Shown here piece after piece: positions 8,801-14,864 of a DNA stretch of 33,277 bases (its first letter is position 1; every line of letters begins with the position of its first letter). The position numbers were made by a program, and so were the translations under genes. The DNA lies in the NCBI GenBank assembly GCA_902760315.1, contig CACWFV010000026.1, positions 1 to 33,277 of the forward strand. Reading direction: 5' to 3'. The DNA is from an uncultured Bacteroidales bacterium. Its GTDB lineage: Bacteria; Bacteroidota; Bacteroidia; Bacteroidales; Bacteroidaceae. The notes beneath the pieces are model-generated. The model saw only the letters and a program-made list of their open reading frames with translations, was not told the origin of the DNA and ran no database searches.

Positions 8801-10923
8801 CGGGCCTGCGAGAAGCCGGGCTTGACGATCATGTCGCTCTGCTTCAGCTGCTCGTCGCACAGGGCACCGAAGGCCTGCACCGCATACTCATAGTAGGTGC
8901 CGGCCTGGGCGCGGTCGTCGGTATATTCGTATTCGCTGAAGGTGCCGTGCTTGGAGCTGCTCAGCGTCACCCAGTCGCTCTCGCCCACGATGCGGCGCAG
9001 CACGCGGTAGTAGATGTCGTGCTCCCTGTCGGGACTCTCCACCTTCCACGCCACCACCACCTTCTGCTCCTCGGTGCCGGTGGTCACCGACAGGTCGCTG
9101 ATGTAGGTGCTGGAGGGCAGGCTGGCGCCGAGAATGTCGGAGCAGAACTGGGTGTTGTTGACCACGACGCTCACGCGGTACTCCCTGGGGTCGCAGGCCG
9201 AGCCGGCGAGCTTCACCTCGGCGGTGTGCTTGTTGGGGTCCAGGCTGAGCTGCTGCTCCTCGGACCACGAGTTGCTGCTGCCCGCACTGCGGCTCTCCAC
9301 GCTCCACTTCAGCCCGCTCAGGGGGATGTTGTACTCCCACGTCAGGCGTATCTTGTCCGTTTCGCTCTTGTCGTGCGTCAGCGTGATGGGTATCTCCAGC
9401 TTGTTGCTGATCGAGGCCTCGTTCCACAGGTCGTAGTCCGTGGGCGTGCTGCCGTTGCCGTAGCCGGGCAGCTTGGCCAGATTCTCCCTATACTTGTTCT
9501 CCAAGACCGAGGGCAGGAAGATGACGCGGTAGGTGTACTCCTTGTTGTAGTCGATGCCGTCGTCGGTCAGTTTCAGCGACGAGGCGTCGCCGTTCAGCGT
9601 CTCCACCAGCGTGTAGTCGGTGGCAGCGCCGTTCTTCTCGTAGCGGATGACGTACCACTTGCCGTCGTAGCGGCAGGCGACGTTCTGTTCTTTATTGCCG
9701 TTGTAGCCCTTCGCCTCGTCCTGGCGCGTCCACGTCACGACGTTCTTCTTGTTCCACTTGTCGAACTCCACCGACACCGATTTCGGCCGCGTGTAGGGCT
9801 TCACGAAGAAGCCGTCAGCCCAGGGCTGGCTCAGCGTGTGGTCCGAGGGAACGATTTTGCCTTTATTCTGCGGCTTCGGCTTCACCAAGCCGCGACATTC
9901 TACGAAGACCGGTACGGTGTAGGCACCCTTGGCCTTGTCTGCCGACGGGGTGAGCGGCCAGTAGCTGTACGCCATGTCCATCTTGCCGTTTGTCTCGTTC
10001 GTGTAGGAAATCTTGTTGCCGTCGGCAGTGGTGAAGGTGTTGTTCCTCGAACTCTTATTGTCGTTGTCGTAGTGGTAGTACAGGTTCATGTTGTAGCCCT
10101 GCGCGTCGTAGCTGCTGTTGTTACGCTTGTCGGGCACGCCGGCGGCCTTGAAGGTCAGCATACCCCCGTCGCCCCAGTCCGCCGAGAGCTTGGGCATCGG
10201 CTTTTCAGTCTCAAGACCGATCAATGTGATGTCTTTCTCGTATTCTATCCAGCCTGCATCACCCTTAATATCGTCGCTAGTACCATTATATTTCCACGAC
10301 ACCTTCTGTTTCATCACGATGCGTTTCACACCGTCTTCAAATGCCTTGGTCGAGGGCGCGTAGTACACTTGGACATCATTTCCTTCTATATTGCTAACCC
10401 ATACCTTTCCCCAGGTATGGTCCTTATCTACTAAGGGAGTATAGGATTCTTGCAAATAATCTTTCTTCCACGTCTCGACCAGATGCTTGGTGCCGTCGGA
10501 TGTCACGAGATAAATCTCTCCTTCGTATAAGAATGTTGATATGGACTGATTATTTAAATTCCTGCCCCAATGCACACCAGGAAAATAGTCTTGATTTACT
10601 TTGACATCGAATCTCCAATAGAACTGGTCATTGTTGATGTTGAACTTATCTTTGGTTTCAAAATAGGCACAATTATTATTACCTGTACCTGAAACCATAA
10701 AGTAATCAGAACGGCCATGACATCTGTAATTTCCTCCCCCAGCGTCTGTTTGGGTAAAATCGAATGATTGCTGCTCCGCCCACGCCGTGCTTCCCCCTCC
10801 AACGAGCATCACGAGCATGAGCAATAGCACTTGCAGCCCGAAGCCTCCGTGCCTGTTCTTTCTCTGTGTAGCCCCCGCCCCTCGGCACACTGGCCACGAT
10901 GATTGTCGTTGTGTTGTCTTCAT
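2848..10923 (-). CDS. Giant exported LamG/fibronectin-like multidomain protein, N-terminal 2691 aa
   Basis: A long signal peptide is visible: a basic n-region to residue 29, a hydrophobic core around 30-44, and probable cleavage after AWA at residue 49. Approximate layout by eye: fibronectin-III-like strands at 510-720; a carboxypeptidase-regulatory-like module near 705-740 (GHIAYGSGTAVEGVRV); a LamG/concanavalin-type domain at 745-945 ending in VDDVRLWKRALSEDEI; a second regulatory-like module at 1047-1112; and two further LamG-like domains around 2230-2400 and 2435-2620. Proteins of this build in Bacteroidales are exported, probably by the type IX system, and LamG folds suggest glycan or protein binding; the ligand is unknown. 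The reading frame stops at TGA 2850-2848 inside a beta-domain and continues in the -1 frame as the 567-aa ORF. Base composition is uneven: about 67% GC on a sampled line near 8.4 kb against about 43-45% near 10.2 kb and 6.1 kb. Confidence 0.85.
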   Translation of the reverse strand: MKTTQRQSSWPVCRGAGATQRKNRHGGFGLQVLLLMLVMLVGGGSTAWAEQQSFDFTQTDAGGGNYRCHGRSDYFMVSGTGNNNCAYFETKDKFNINNDQFYWRFDVKVNQDYFPGVHWGRNLNNQSISTFLYEGEIYLVTSDGTKHLVETWKKDYLQESYTPLVDKDHTWGKVWVSNIEGNDVQVYYAPSTKAFEDGVKRIVMKQKVSWKYNGTSDDIKGDAGWIEYEKDITLIGLETEKPMPKLSADWGDGGMLTFKAAGVPDKRNNSSYDAQGYNMNLYYHYDNDNKSSRNNTFTTADGNKISYTNETNGKMDMAYSYWPLTPSADKAKGAYTVPVFVECRGLVKPKPQNKGKIVPSDHTLSQPWADGFFVKPYTRPKSVSVEFDKWNKKNVVTWTRQDEAKGYNGNKEQNVACRYDGKWYVIRYEKNGAATDYTLVETLNGDASSLKLTDDGIDYNKEYTYRVIFLPSVLENKYRENLAKLPGYGNGSTPTDYDLWNEASISNKLEIPITLTHDKSETDKIRLTWEYNIPLSGLKWSVESRSAGSSNSWSEEQQLSLDPNKHTAEVKLAGSACDPREYRVSVVVNNTQFCSDILGASLPSSTYISDLSVTTGTEEQKVVVAWKVESPDREHDIYYRVLRRIVGESDWVTLSSSKHGTFSEYEYTDDRAQAGTYYEYAVQAFGALCDEQLKQSDMIVKPGFSQARGTITGHIAYGSGTAVEGVRVNLVKASTTDDNQPQYFSRRIDGEGEGLQWRADGSTYESVLNGQQPLTLQLWARPQSTAAGGASQQQIVQIAGALEIGVKESGGRFHLYAIDRSKGGKTEKEFQNLVFDNIDFTHVAAVYSGGTWTFYTGTESLQKATMTAAATTWNAVGSTTATLPTLSIGGPAATRTQGNGFKGHVDDVRLWKRALSEDEITETYARILGGTEQGMVLYWPLDEGLSVKRYAFDIACQDGLYQLNHPEVGANVLPDANSPQRLKLYGMTDSKGNYIIKGIPFQSGGTNYEVAPMMGIHEFSPGTRSMFVSPTSLTANNIDFEDVSSFPMKGKVHYVDTNIPVEGAILYVDGQPQSKDGESVKTDDEGYYEVSVPIGEHYVEVKLDNHKMVGGGRFPLTGRYNFNDAVNYNFQDSTLVNFVGRVAGGERNDSLGVGFGRNERIVGRPSVNNIGVAKITLKVNSEKLSFNCKTGTTETHQQNRTWASDTVSVNSHTHTGFRNGEDHYIFIHTDSVTGEFSALLPPLKYTVKSIKVESNKSANPIEFTELPEIDMTSARNDMRSDSVRMVLENSADTTWVKYSYNTKMVKTYFAQPQLVVTQEGSKAFGEQEMLEYPLSSIEQVDIKDIWVEKADGSIYYTYKYPVFARDKEYFFNLRGYEVYTNYDKGTDKAVNDTVALNGQVVTIANEMSSEQDVVARVTDPSRTDLKDGDIYNLKRNQVKLDDMGKFSIKFTTGAPNVTYPYTRRYSMTFERNKRTYSGQSLDGIVFGELTNANNFITEGPDHVDMVLRDPPGAKSKTTWKEGKTWTKIESRTNGFYSKESGLIDIIWGSDVVNVTGMGVAIVSSSKATTTMVAGITGQYSWTNKRENTYVYTQASNISTSTGSRYVGSMGDVFIGKSHNYIIGTCRKLGFHREASGIVLGLKEAVSVNDRIATDFMYTTREIEETMIPKLIDTRNSLLEYADSLTAVNYENNTDQDVYLTWKEPSDANYGQDSTYIWKVKRGGMSQDMVLHYNQQISQWKERLRENEKDKLDAFQNPECSKGNRSFDGGTSYTYSERRDTTKTNTDTHSGSVGGVYEVKHVLRACLTTLEFGTNWTLKTENGYTGSEVVGDSLDNTKTYAEFDYDLSDGNPGTDFTVDIYKSPKGWSDIFLLRGGQSYNPYEGEELARYYEPEKKHVISYGTERMEQPVIRISTDGEVGGTSATLTDIPAGGTGQFTLHLTNGTTVHQTYPFTYLLDVAEIHNQQGLEVLMDGVPANGRGVMIPAGETVKKVITVRQTDQSVLDYEGVVLWFESSYQPAKIYDECKLNVHFVPSSSPVELAIDEPVVNSNTPGGELQMRLKGFNRQFKNLRNVGVQYRFQGSTQWTDLHTWWVNPNDTIGRDSLSHKLLPKTGDLRLALDMTSNLAYPEGNYEFRAFTTTPYGTEQVHVYSDVAAVIKDRTLPINLYTPAPTNGILGYGDQMAIEFNEDIVPGYVGGDNVVVTAKLNSSEVHHDVAYQLVPFEEMMPRTVNPVFLTSSFAMDFWLNWHEAGTILHLGEKTDNFALSIGDDGYVTVTMGNNTYRSDAAVPKDKWTFFALNYDTEKKVFNMLALQDKDNIDLFSNRPVTMENVQAVHYLSDNRLYLGPVEADIHSLGLYNYCRDLSKANEEKYNAKDGYVYGLANFWPMDEGHGTVAGDLRHTHDFVVKDMWKLENKNYGLMINKPEGVMADITQVGTSDGESYAIEMWYNKSGNPKGETVFETATPNPYSPMTNLNTVTNLHLRFDSLQNLVLDYGKKSQVVASHEAFPDLRRYHHYALNVVRGQAASFYLDGQRTAVIPEADVPPIQGTSLVVGRNNQMLALVDEIRIWHAALSESRLLSNMYNTIDTADVYSRGLVAYYPFEKTGEENGVTTKVIALENMVPKAAAMVLPADTTSLIALTPPLKNAPDETVLTATPVASDRKVVINLSMVGLTARQLEGTTLNITVDKVR

Positions 10924-10977
10924 ATCGTTATTTGTTTTTAGTTTATTATTATTATCATTATCAGCAGTGGATGGTCA

Positions 10978-10985
10978 CAAATGTA
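10978..10985 (-). promoter_or_regulatory. -7 box of the giant surface-protein gene
   Basis: On the minus strand TACATTTG fits TAnnTTTG. It lies 55 bp upstream of the ATG at 10923. No good -33 TTTG stands at the right distance; the palindrome at 11009-11024 starts where one would be expected. The leader that follows is A/T-rich, with repeated TAATAA. Confidence 0.5.
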
Positions 10986-11008
10986 TGGGCAAAAAACAAT
11001 CAGACCTC

Positions 11009-11024
11009 CTTGCAAGTTTGCAAG
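11009..11024. promoter_or_regulatory. Palindrome CTTGCAA-2-TTGCAAG, possible operator
   Basis: A perfect 7-bp inverted repeat with a 2-bp centre lies 23 bp upstream of the -7 box of the giant gene, covering about the -30 to -45 zone. No T-tract follows it, so a terminator for the upstream acetyltransferase is unlikely. A binding site for a dimeric regulator that replaces a good -33 box is an inference from position only. Confidence 0.4.
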
Positions 11025-11036
11025 AAAATCCATATA

Positions 11037-11552
11037 TCAGTCGGCAATCTCCATCATGTCGAAGTACATCAGTCGGGTATGCTCATCCTCGTCCTTCTTC
11101 GTCAGGTGGAGAAACCCATTCTTCTCGTAGAAGGGAACAGCGGAGAGGTAGGCATCAACAGTGATGAAGCGGAAGGCTGACCGTCCATGCTCAGCATGCA
11201 GCATAGCTTTAATGGAATCCATCAAGTCAGTGCCAATATTTCTACCGCGATAATTGAGAGACACAGCGAAACGGCCTATCTTGATGGTCGGATAACTACG
11301 AAACTGTTTGCTCTGAGGGAAGTTGGCACGAACCTTTTTCCAACGGCTTCCAATCACTTCGTCCTTACTTACTTTGTCATTGAGCAGACAGAAATAGGCA
11401 ACTACACGTCCATCATCTACCAAGATGAACGTGTTGGCGACACGCAGTGCGAGCGAAGGTTTAGCATCCTCAAAGAGGAAATTGTTCAACTGTTCGTCAC
11501 CGCAGTCGAACTCAGTGATTTCAAAGTCAGGAGTCAGCTCTACCAAGTCCAT
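11037..11552 (-). CDS. GNAT family N-acetyltransferase, probable toxin of a GNAT-type toxin-antitoxin pair
   Basis: The 171-residue single-domain protein has the GNAT fold. The segment KIGRFAVSLNYRGRNIGTDLM (about residues 90-111) supplies strand 4 and the acetyl-CoA pyrophosphate-binding R-x-x-G-like loop. AVPFYEKNGFL near residue 150 is the usual strand-5/helix end. The opening ITEFDCGDEQLNNFLFEDA resembles the start of TacT/AtaT-type toxins, which acetylate the amino group of aminoacyl-tRNA and stop translation. A 56-aa partner ends 3 bp upstream, as in a toxin-antitoxin operon. The partner is not the usual DUF1778 ribbon-helix-helix antitoxin, so toxin activity is inferred; an ordinary small-molecule or protein acetyltransferase is the alternative. 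Confidence 0.8.
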   Translation of the reverse strand: MDLVELTPDFEITEFDCGDEQLNNFLFEDAKPSLALRVANTFILVDDGRVVAYFCLLNDKVSKDEVIGSRWKKVRANFPQSKQFRSYPTIKIGRFAVSLNYRGRNIGTDLMDSIKAMLHAEHGRSAFRFITVDAYLSAVPFYEKNGFLHLTKKDEDEHTRLMYFDMMEIAD

Positions 11553-11555
11553 ATC

Positions 11556-11726
11556 TTACCAATGGAAGTTGATGTACGATTTGGCACGAGCGTAACCTTC
11601 CTCTACTTTTCTGAGGTTCTCGGCCCGTTGTTCCTTGCTCATGTGCTCTACCTCCAGCCTTCGCATCTCGAAGTTGAAGGCATCCTCGCCCTTCAATACG
11701 GGGGTTTCTCTGATAGGTCTTGCCAT
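11556..11726 (-). CDS. Small 56-aa partner, putative antitoxin of the GNAT protein
   Basis: The chosen start is ATG at 11726 (MARPIRETPVLKGEDAFNFE). A longer frame from 11792 would run through the promoter at 11759-11766 and give an unlikely N-terminus. The MARPI-ETPVLKG-DA opening is familiar from small Bacteroidales proteins encoded next to GNAT or PIN genes. The rest is a charged helix (EMRRLEVEHMSKEQRAENL) and a short tail. It ends 3 bp before the acetyltransferase ATG. The conserved pairing suggests an antitoxin that binds the acetyltransferase and perhaps DNA through its N-terminus; no recognised DNA-binding motif is visible. Confidence 0.7.
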   Translation of the reverse strand: MARPIRETPVLKGEDAFNFEMRRLEVEHMSKEQRAENLRKVEEGYARAKSYINFHW

Positions 11727-11758
11727 AATAAATACGTATTTAAGTTGAATATTCGGTA

Positions 11759-11766
11759 CAAAGATA
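11759..11766 (-). promoter_or_regulatory. -7 box of the GNAT/partner operon
   Basis: On the minus strand TATCTTTG fits TAnnTTTG and lies 32 bp upstream of the ATG at 11726. No clear -33 TTTG is seen upstream. Confidence 0.55.
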
Positions 11767-11857
11767 CAAAAAATATCGTAACATTCTTCCATTTTGCAGG
11801 AAAATTTGGGGCATACAACTAATATTCTACAAGAGTACGTGTCTTTTCTCTGTCACA

Positions 11858-11898
11858 GTCACGCCTAACGTTCAATCATACAGAACGTTAGGCGTGAC
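11858..11898. repeat. Long palindrome, copy 1 (16-bp perfect arms, 9-bp loop)
   Basis: GTCACGCCTAACGTTC (11858-11873) and its exact complement (11883-11898) surround the loop AATCATACA. The same arms recur at 12354-12394 with a different loop. There is no T-tract on either side, so this copy is not an obvious terminator. Confidence 0.85.
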
Positions 11899-12108
11899 AC
11901 TTGTTCCTGAGTGCTTGGCCAACCGGCTTGATGGCGACTGCTCTGTGCTTATTACTTAACGAATCAAAATGAAACAAAATAGATGTTAATTGATACTTGT
12001 TTTTGGTTCTGTTGAACGTTGCAAAGACAGCCAACAGCTTCGACGTCAAGAAACAGGCAGTACGCAAAAGTGTCTCATTATCAGGTGGTTTCATATCAGC
12101 TGTATTTG

Positions 12109-12152
12109 CCGTCCGTATCAGCCTAAGTGACCGTCCGTGTCAGCCTGACCTG
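12109..12152. repeat. Two tandem imperfect 22-bp repeats (CCGTCCGTRTCAGCCT core)
   Basis: Units at 12109-12130 and 12131-12152 share CCGTCCGT, then A/G, then TCAGCCT, and differ toward their ends. The 22-bp spacing equals that of the palindrome triplet that begins at 12161. Confidence 0.65.
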
Positions 12153-12160
12153 TTTCGTGC

Positions 12161-12226
12161 GACGGCCGTCGCACATATTTTTGACGGCCGTCGCAAATAT
12201 CTTCGACGGCCGTCGCACGTTTCAGC
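12161..12226. repeat. Three tandem 22-bp units, each with the palindrome GACGGCCGTC
   Basis: The 10-bp perfect palindrome GACGGCCGTC starts at 12161, 12183 and 12205, exactly 22 bp apart, each followed by GCA and an A/T-rich linker. The third linker is diverged. A TAnnTTTG-like octamer, TATTTTTG (12176-12183), lies between the first and second palindromes. Two-helical-turn spacing would put the palindromes on the same DNA face. Confidence 0.8.
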
Positions 12227-12353
12227 ATAGCATAAAATGGAGGATCGCTCTTGCATAGATGGAAGGTAGCCAACCCAAACTATATCGTGTCAAGGTAGGC
12301 CATAGCTACGTCTACAAGCGCTTCGACCAGTAGGTGCCCCCTTAGAATCAAGT

Positions 12354-12394
12354 GTCACGCCTAACGTTCTGGATGACTGAACGTTAGGCGTGAC
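12354..12394. repeat. Long palindrome, copy 2 (16-bp perfect arms, 9-bp loop)
   Basis: The arms are identical to 11858-11898; the loop is TGGATGACT. On the plus strand GGTGATA and then seven Ts follow, so this copy could also terminate plus-strand transcripts ahead of feoAB. Confidence 0.85.
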
Positions 12395-12476
12395 GGTGAT
12401 ATTTTTTTAGGCACTCAACTCTCATTATTTATAGGTATTTAAGGGCACAAAGCATGGGAATGTGGAAAATAATTAG

Positions 12477-12484
12477 TACTTTTG
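12477..12484 (+). promoter_or_regulatory. -7 box of feoAB
   Basis: TACTTTTG fits TAnnTTTG. The ATG at 12510 lies 25 bp downstream. A GAGGTAAGG stretch (12499-12507) next to the start is purine-rich and unusually close to a Shine-Dalgarno sequence for this phylum. No clear -33 TTTG or Fur box was found. Confidence 0.55.
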
Positions 12485-12509
12485 CAGACAAAAGTATTGA
12501 GGTAAGGTC

Positions 12510-14825
12510 ATGAAACTATCAGAAATGAAGACCGGCGAGCAGGCCGTCATCGTGAAAGTTCACGGTCACGGCGGTTTCCGGAAGCGCATCATAGAGATGG
12601 GATTTATCAAGGGCAAGGCTGTGGAGGTGTTGCTGAACGCTCCGCTGCAGGACCCTGTGAAATATAAGCTGATGGGCTATGAGGTCAGTCTGCGCCGGCA
12701 GGAGGCAGAGATGATTGAGGTGATGTCGGCCGAGGATGCCTCACAGCTGAAGCCTGCGGAAAGCGGGCGCCAGGCGCTGATAACCCGCGAAACGCACCCC
12801 GACGACTACCTGCAGCACATGGCGCTGCGCGAGCACCGCACCATCAACGTGGCGCTGATAGGCAACCCCAACTGCGGCAAGACGTCGCTGTTTAACTTTG
12901 CTTCCGGTGCTCACGGACATGTGGGCAACTACAGCGGCGTGACGGTGGACGCGTCGGTGGCTCATGCCAGTTTCTTCGGTTACGAGTTCAACCTGACGGA
13001 CCTGCCGGGCACGTATTCGCTATCGTGCTATTCGCCAGAGGAACTGTACGTCAGGCAGCACCTGTCTGAGCAAATGCCCGACGTGGTCATCAACATCATT
13101 GACTCGTCGAACATAGAGCGCAACCTCTATCTGACCACACAGCTGATAGACATGGACCTGCGCATTGTGGGGGCGCTGAACATGTATGACGAGTTCGAGG
13201 GCCGCGGCGACAAGCTGGACTTGCAGACGCTGTCGACGCTGTTTGGCATACCGATGGTGCCGACGTCGTTCAAGAGCGGCATGGGCGTGAAAGAACTGTT
13301 CAAGGCCGTCATCCAGGTGTATGAGGGCAGCAGCAAGGAAGCACGCCACCTGCACATCAACTACGGCCACGAGATAGAGGACGGTATACGCCACATACAG
13401 CAATACCTGAAGCCCGACCCGTCGGTGCATACTCGCTACTCGACCCGCTACGTAGCCCTGAAACTGCTGGAGCACGACACCGACATGGAGCACTTCATCA
13501 GCCAGCGGGCAGGCAGCCAGACGGCACGCATCATGGCAGCTCGCGACAAGGCCTCGGCTCGTGTGCAAGAGGAAACGGCACAGGAAGCAGAGACGGCCAT
13601 CATGGATGCCAAATACGGATTCATCAATGGTGCGCTGAGAGAGGCTGGGTTCCAGCAGGGCACGAAAAAGGATACCTACCGGACGACCCACCTGATAGAC
13701 CGTGTGTTGTCGCACAAATACCTGGGATTTCCCATCTTCTTTGCCATCCTGTTCCTGATGTTCCAGACCACCTTCGTGCTGGGCCAATATCCGATGGACT
13801 GGATAGATGCCGGCGTGGAATGGCTGGGCCAGTGGGTAGCGGCGTCTATGTCGGAAGGTCCGCTGCGCTCCATGCTGGTCGACGGCATCATCGGTGGAGT
13901 GGGGGCGGTCATCGTCTTCATGCCCCAGATACTGATACTCTACTTCTTCATCTCGCTGATGGAGGATTCGGGCTACATGGCTCGTGCGGCATTCATCATG
14001 GACCGGCTGATGCACGGCATGGGGCTGCACGGCAAGTCGTTTATTCCGCTGGTCATGGGCTTCGGCTGCAACGTGCCGGCGGTGATGGCCACACGCACCA
14101 TTGAGAGCCGTCGGTCGCGACTGATCACGATGCTCATCCTGCCCTTTATGTCGTGTTCGGCCCGGCTACCTATCTATATCATGATTATCGGGACATTTTT
14201 TGCCGTGGAGTACCAGTCGTGGGTGATGTTGTCGCTCTACGTGATGGGCATCCTGATGGCTGTCATTGTGAGCAAGGTGTTCTCCACCTGGATTATCAAG
14301 GGCGAAGATACGCCGTTTGTCATGGAACTGCCGCCATACCGGTGGCCGACGGCCAAGGCCATAGGGCGCCACACGTGGGAGAAAGGCAAGGAGTATCTGA
14401 AGAAGATGGGTGGCATCATCCTGGTGGCCAGTATCATCGTCTGGGCGTTAGGCTATTTTGGTCCGAAGGGTACAGCGCAGGATATGGAACAGTCGTTTAT
14501 AGGACTGATGGGTCAGTGGATAGCACCGCTGTTCACGCTGCAGGGCTTCAACTGGCAGCTGGACGTGTCGCTGATAGCCGGTGTGGGCGCCAAGGAGATT
14601 GTGGCCTCGACTATCGGTGTGCTGGGCGGACTGGAAGACCTGTCGCCTCTGGCAGCCTACTGCTATCTGCTGTTTGTGCTGCTCTACTTCCCCTGCATAG
14701 CCACCATCGCTGCTATCAAGCACGAGACGAACTCGTGGCGTTGGGCCATGACAGCTGCTGTCTACACCACATGTCTGGCGTGGGTGGTCAGCGCGGTAGT
14801 CTACCAGATAGGCAGTTCGTTCTGA
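12510..14825 (+). CDS. feoB: FeoA-FeoB fusion, ferrous iron transporter
   Basis: This 771-residue inner-membrane protein imports Fe2+. Residues 1 to about 75 form an SH3-like FeoA domain (KLSEMKTGEQAVIVKVHG through YEVSLRRQEAEMIEV). A Ras-like G domain follows, with G1 GNPNCGKT at 118-125, G3 DLPG at 164-167 and G4 NMYD at 224-227. The FeoB N-terminal helical spacer comes next, then the transmembrane core with two Gate-type repeats; the first includes GFGCNVPAVMATRTIESRR, with its conserved Cys. FeoA is normally separate in Proteobacteria; fusion to FeoB is common in Bacteroidetes and presumably stabilises the complex. The gene is monocistronic and convergent with rlmH, with 39 bp between stops. 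All GTPase motifs look intact. Confidence 0.95.
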   Translation: MKLSEMKTGEQAVIVKVHGHGGFRKRIIEMGFIKGKAVEVLLNAPLQDPVKYKLMGYEVSLRRQEAEMIEVMSAEDASQLKPAESGRQALITRETHPDDYLQHMALREHRTINVALIGNPNCGKTSLFNFASGAHGHVGNYSGVTVDASVAHASFFGYEFNLTDLPGTYSLSCYSPEELYVRQHLSEQMPDVVINIIDSSNIERNLYLTTQLIDMDLRIVGALNMYDEFEGRGDKLDLQTLSTLFGIPMVPTSFKSGMGVKELFKAVIQVYEGSSKEARHLHINYGHEIEDGIRHIQQYLKPDPSVHTRYSTRYVALKLLEHDTDMEHFISQRAGSQTARIMAARDKASARVQEETAQEAETAIMDAKYGFINGALREAGFQQGTKKDTYRTTHLIDRVLSHKYLGFPIFFAILFLMFQTTFVLGQYPMDWIDAGVEWLGQWVAASMSEGPLRSMLVDGIIGGVGAVIVFMPQILILYFFISLMEDSGYMARAAFIMDRLMHGMGLHGKSFIPLVMGFGCNVPAVMATRTIESRRSRLITMLILPFMSCSARLPIYIMIIGTFFAVEYQSWVMLSLYVMGILMAVIVSKVFSTWIIKGEDTPFVMELPPYRWPTAKAIGRHTWEKGKEYLKKMGGIILVASIIVWALGYFGPKGTAQDMEQSFIGLMGQWIAPLFTLQGFNWQLDVSLIAGVGAKEIVASTIGVLGGLEDLSPLAAYCYLLFVLLYFPCIATIAAIKHETNSWRWAMTAAVYTTCLAWVVSAVVYQIGSSF

Positions 14826-14864
14826 GCGACACCCTGCTGAGAGAGAAAGAAAAGAGGGAGAGAC

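Larger units (their letters stand above)
11727..12509. other. 783-bp gene-poor interval between the GNAT operon and feoAB
   Basis: Apart from two promoters at its ends, the interval holds two identical palindromes (11858-11898 and 12354-12394), a pair of 22-bp repeats at 12109-12152, a triplet at 12161-12226, and a 24-codon frame at 12259-12333 (MEGSQPKLYRVKVGHS and so on). The longer frames across it (11997-12230 plus, 11888-12094 minus) run over the repeats and do not look like proteins. It reads as degenerate, repeat-derived DNA. Confidence 0.6.

Noticed and set aside
1163-10434. Very long plus-strand open frames (1163-2767, 3214-5025, 6418-8520, 8782-10434) opposite the giant gene
   Set aside because: They are rich in V, A, H, R, L and Q in monotonous runs, as expected from the complement of a GC-rich, codon-biased gene; the minus-strand product has clear domains and a signal peptide.
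12109-12226. 22-bp repeats considered as a CRISPR array
   Set aside because: Repeat units abut one another without unique 30-bp spacers, and no cas gene is near.
11997-12230. 77-codon plus-strand frame and 68-codon minus-strand frame (11888-12094) in the repeat region
   Set aside because: The plus frame runs through both 22-bp repeat blocks and the minus frame runs into a palindrome arm; neither has protein-family character or a well-placed promoter.
13020-14030. 336-codon minus-strand frame inside feoAB
   Set aside because: It is the complement of a gene with intact GTPase and Gate motifs, and the translated sequence is H/R/V-rich shadow.
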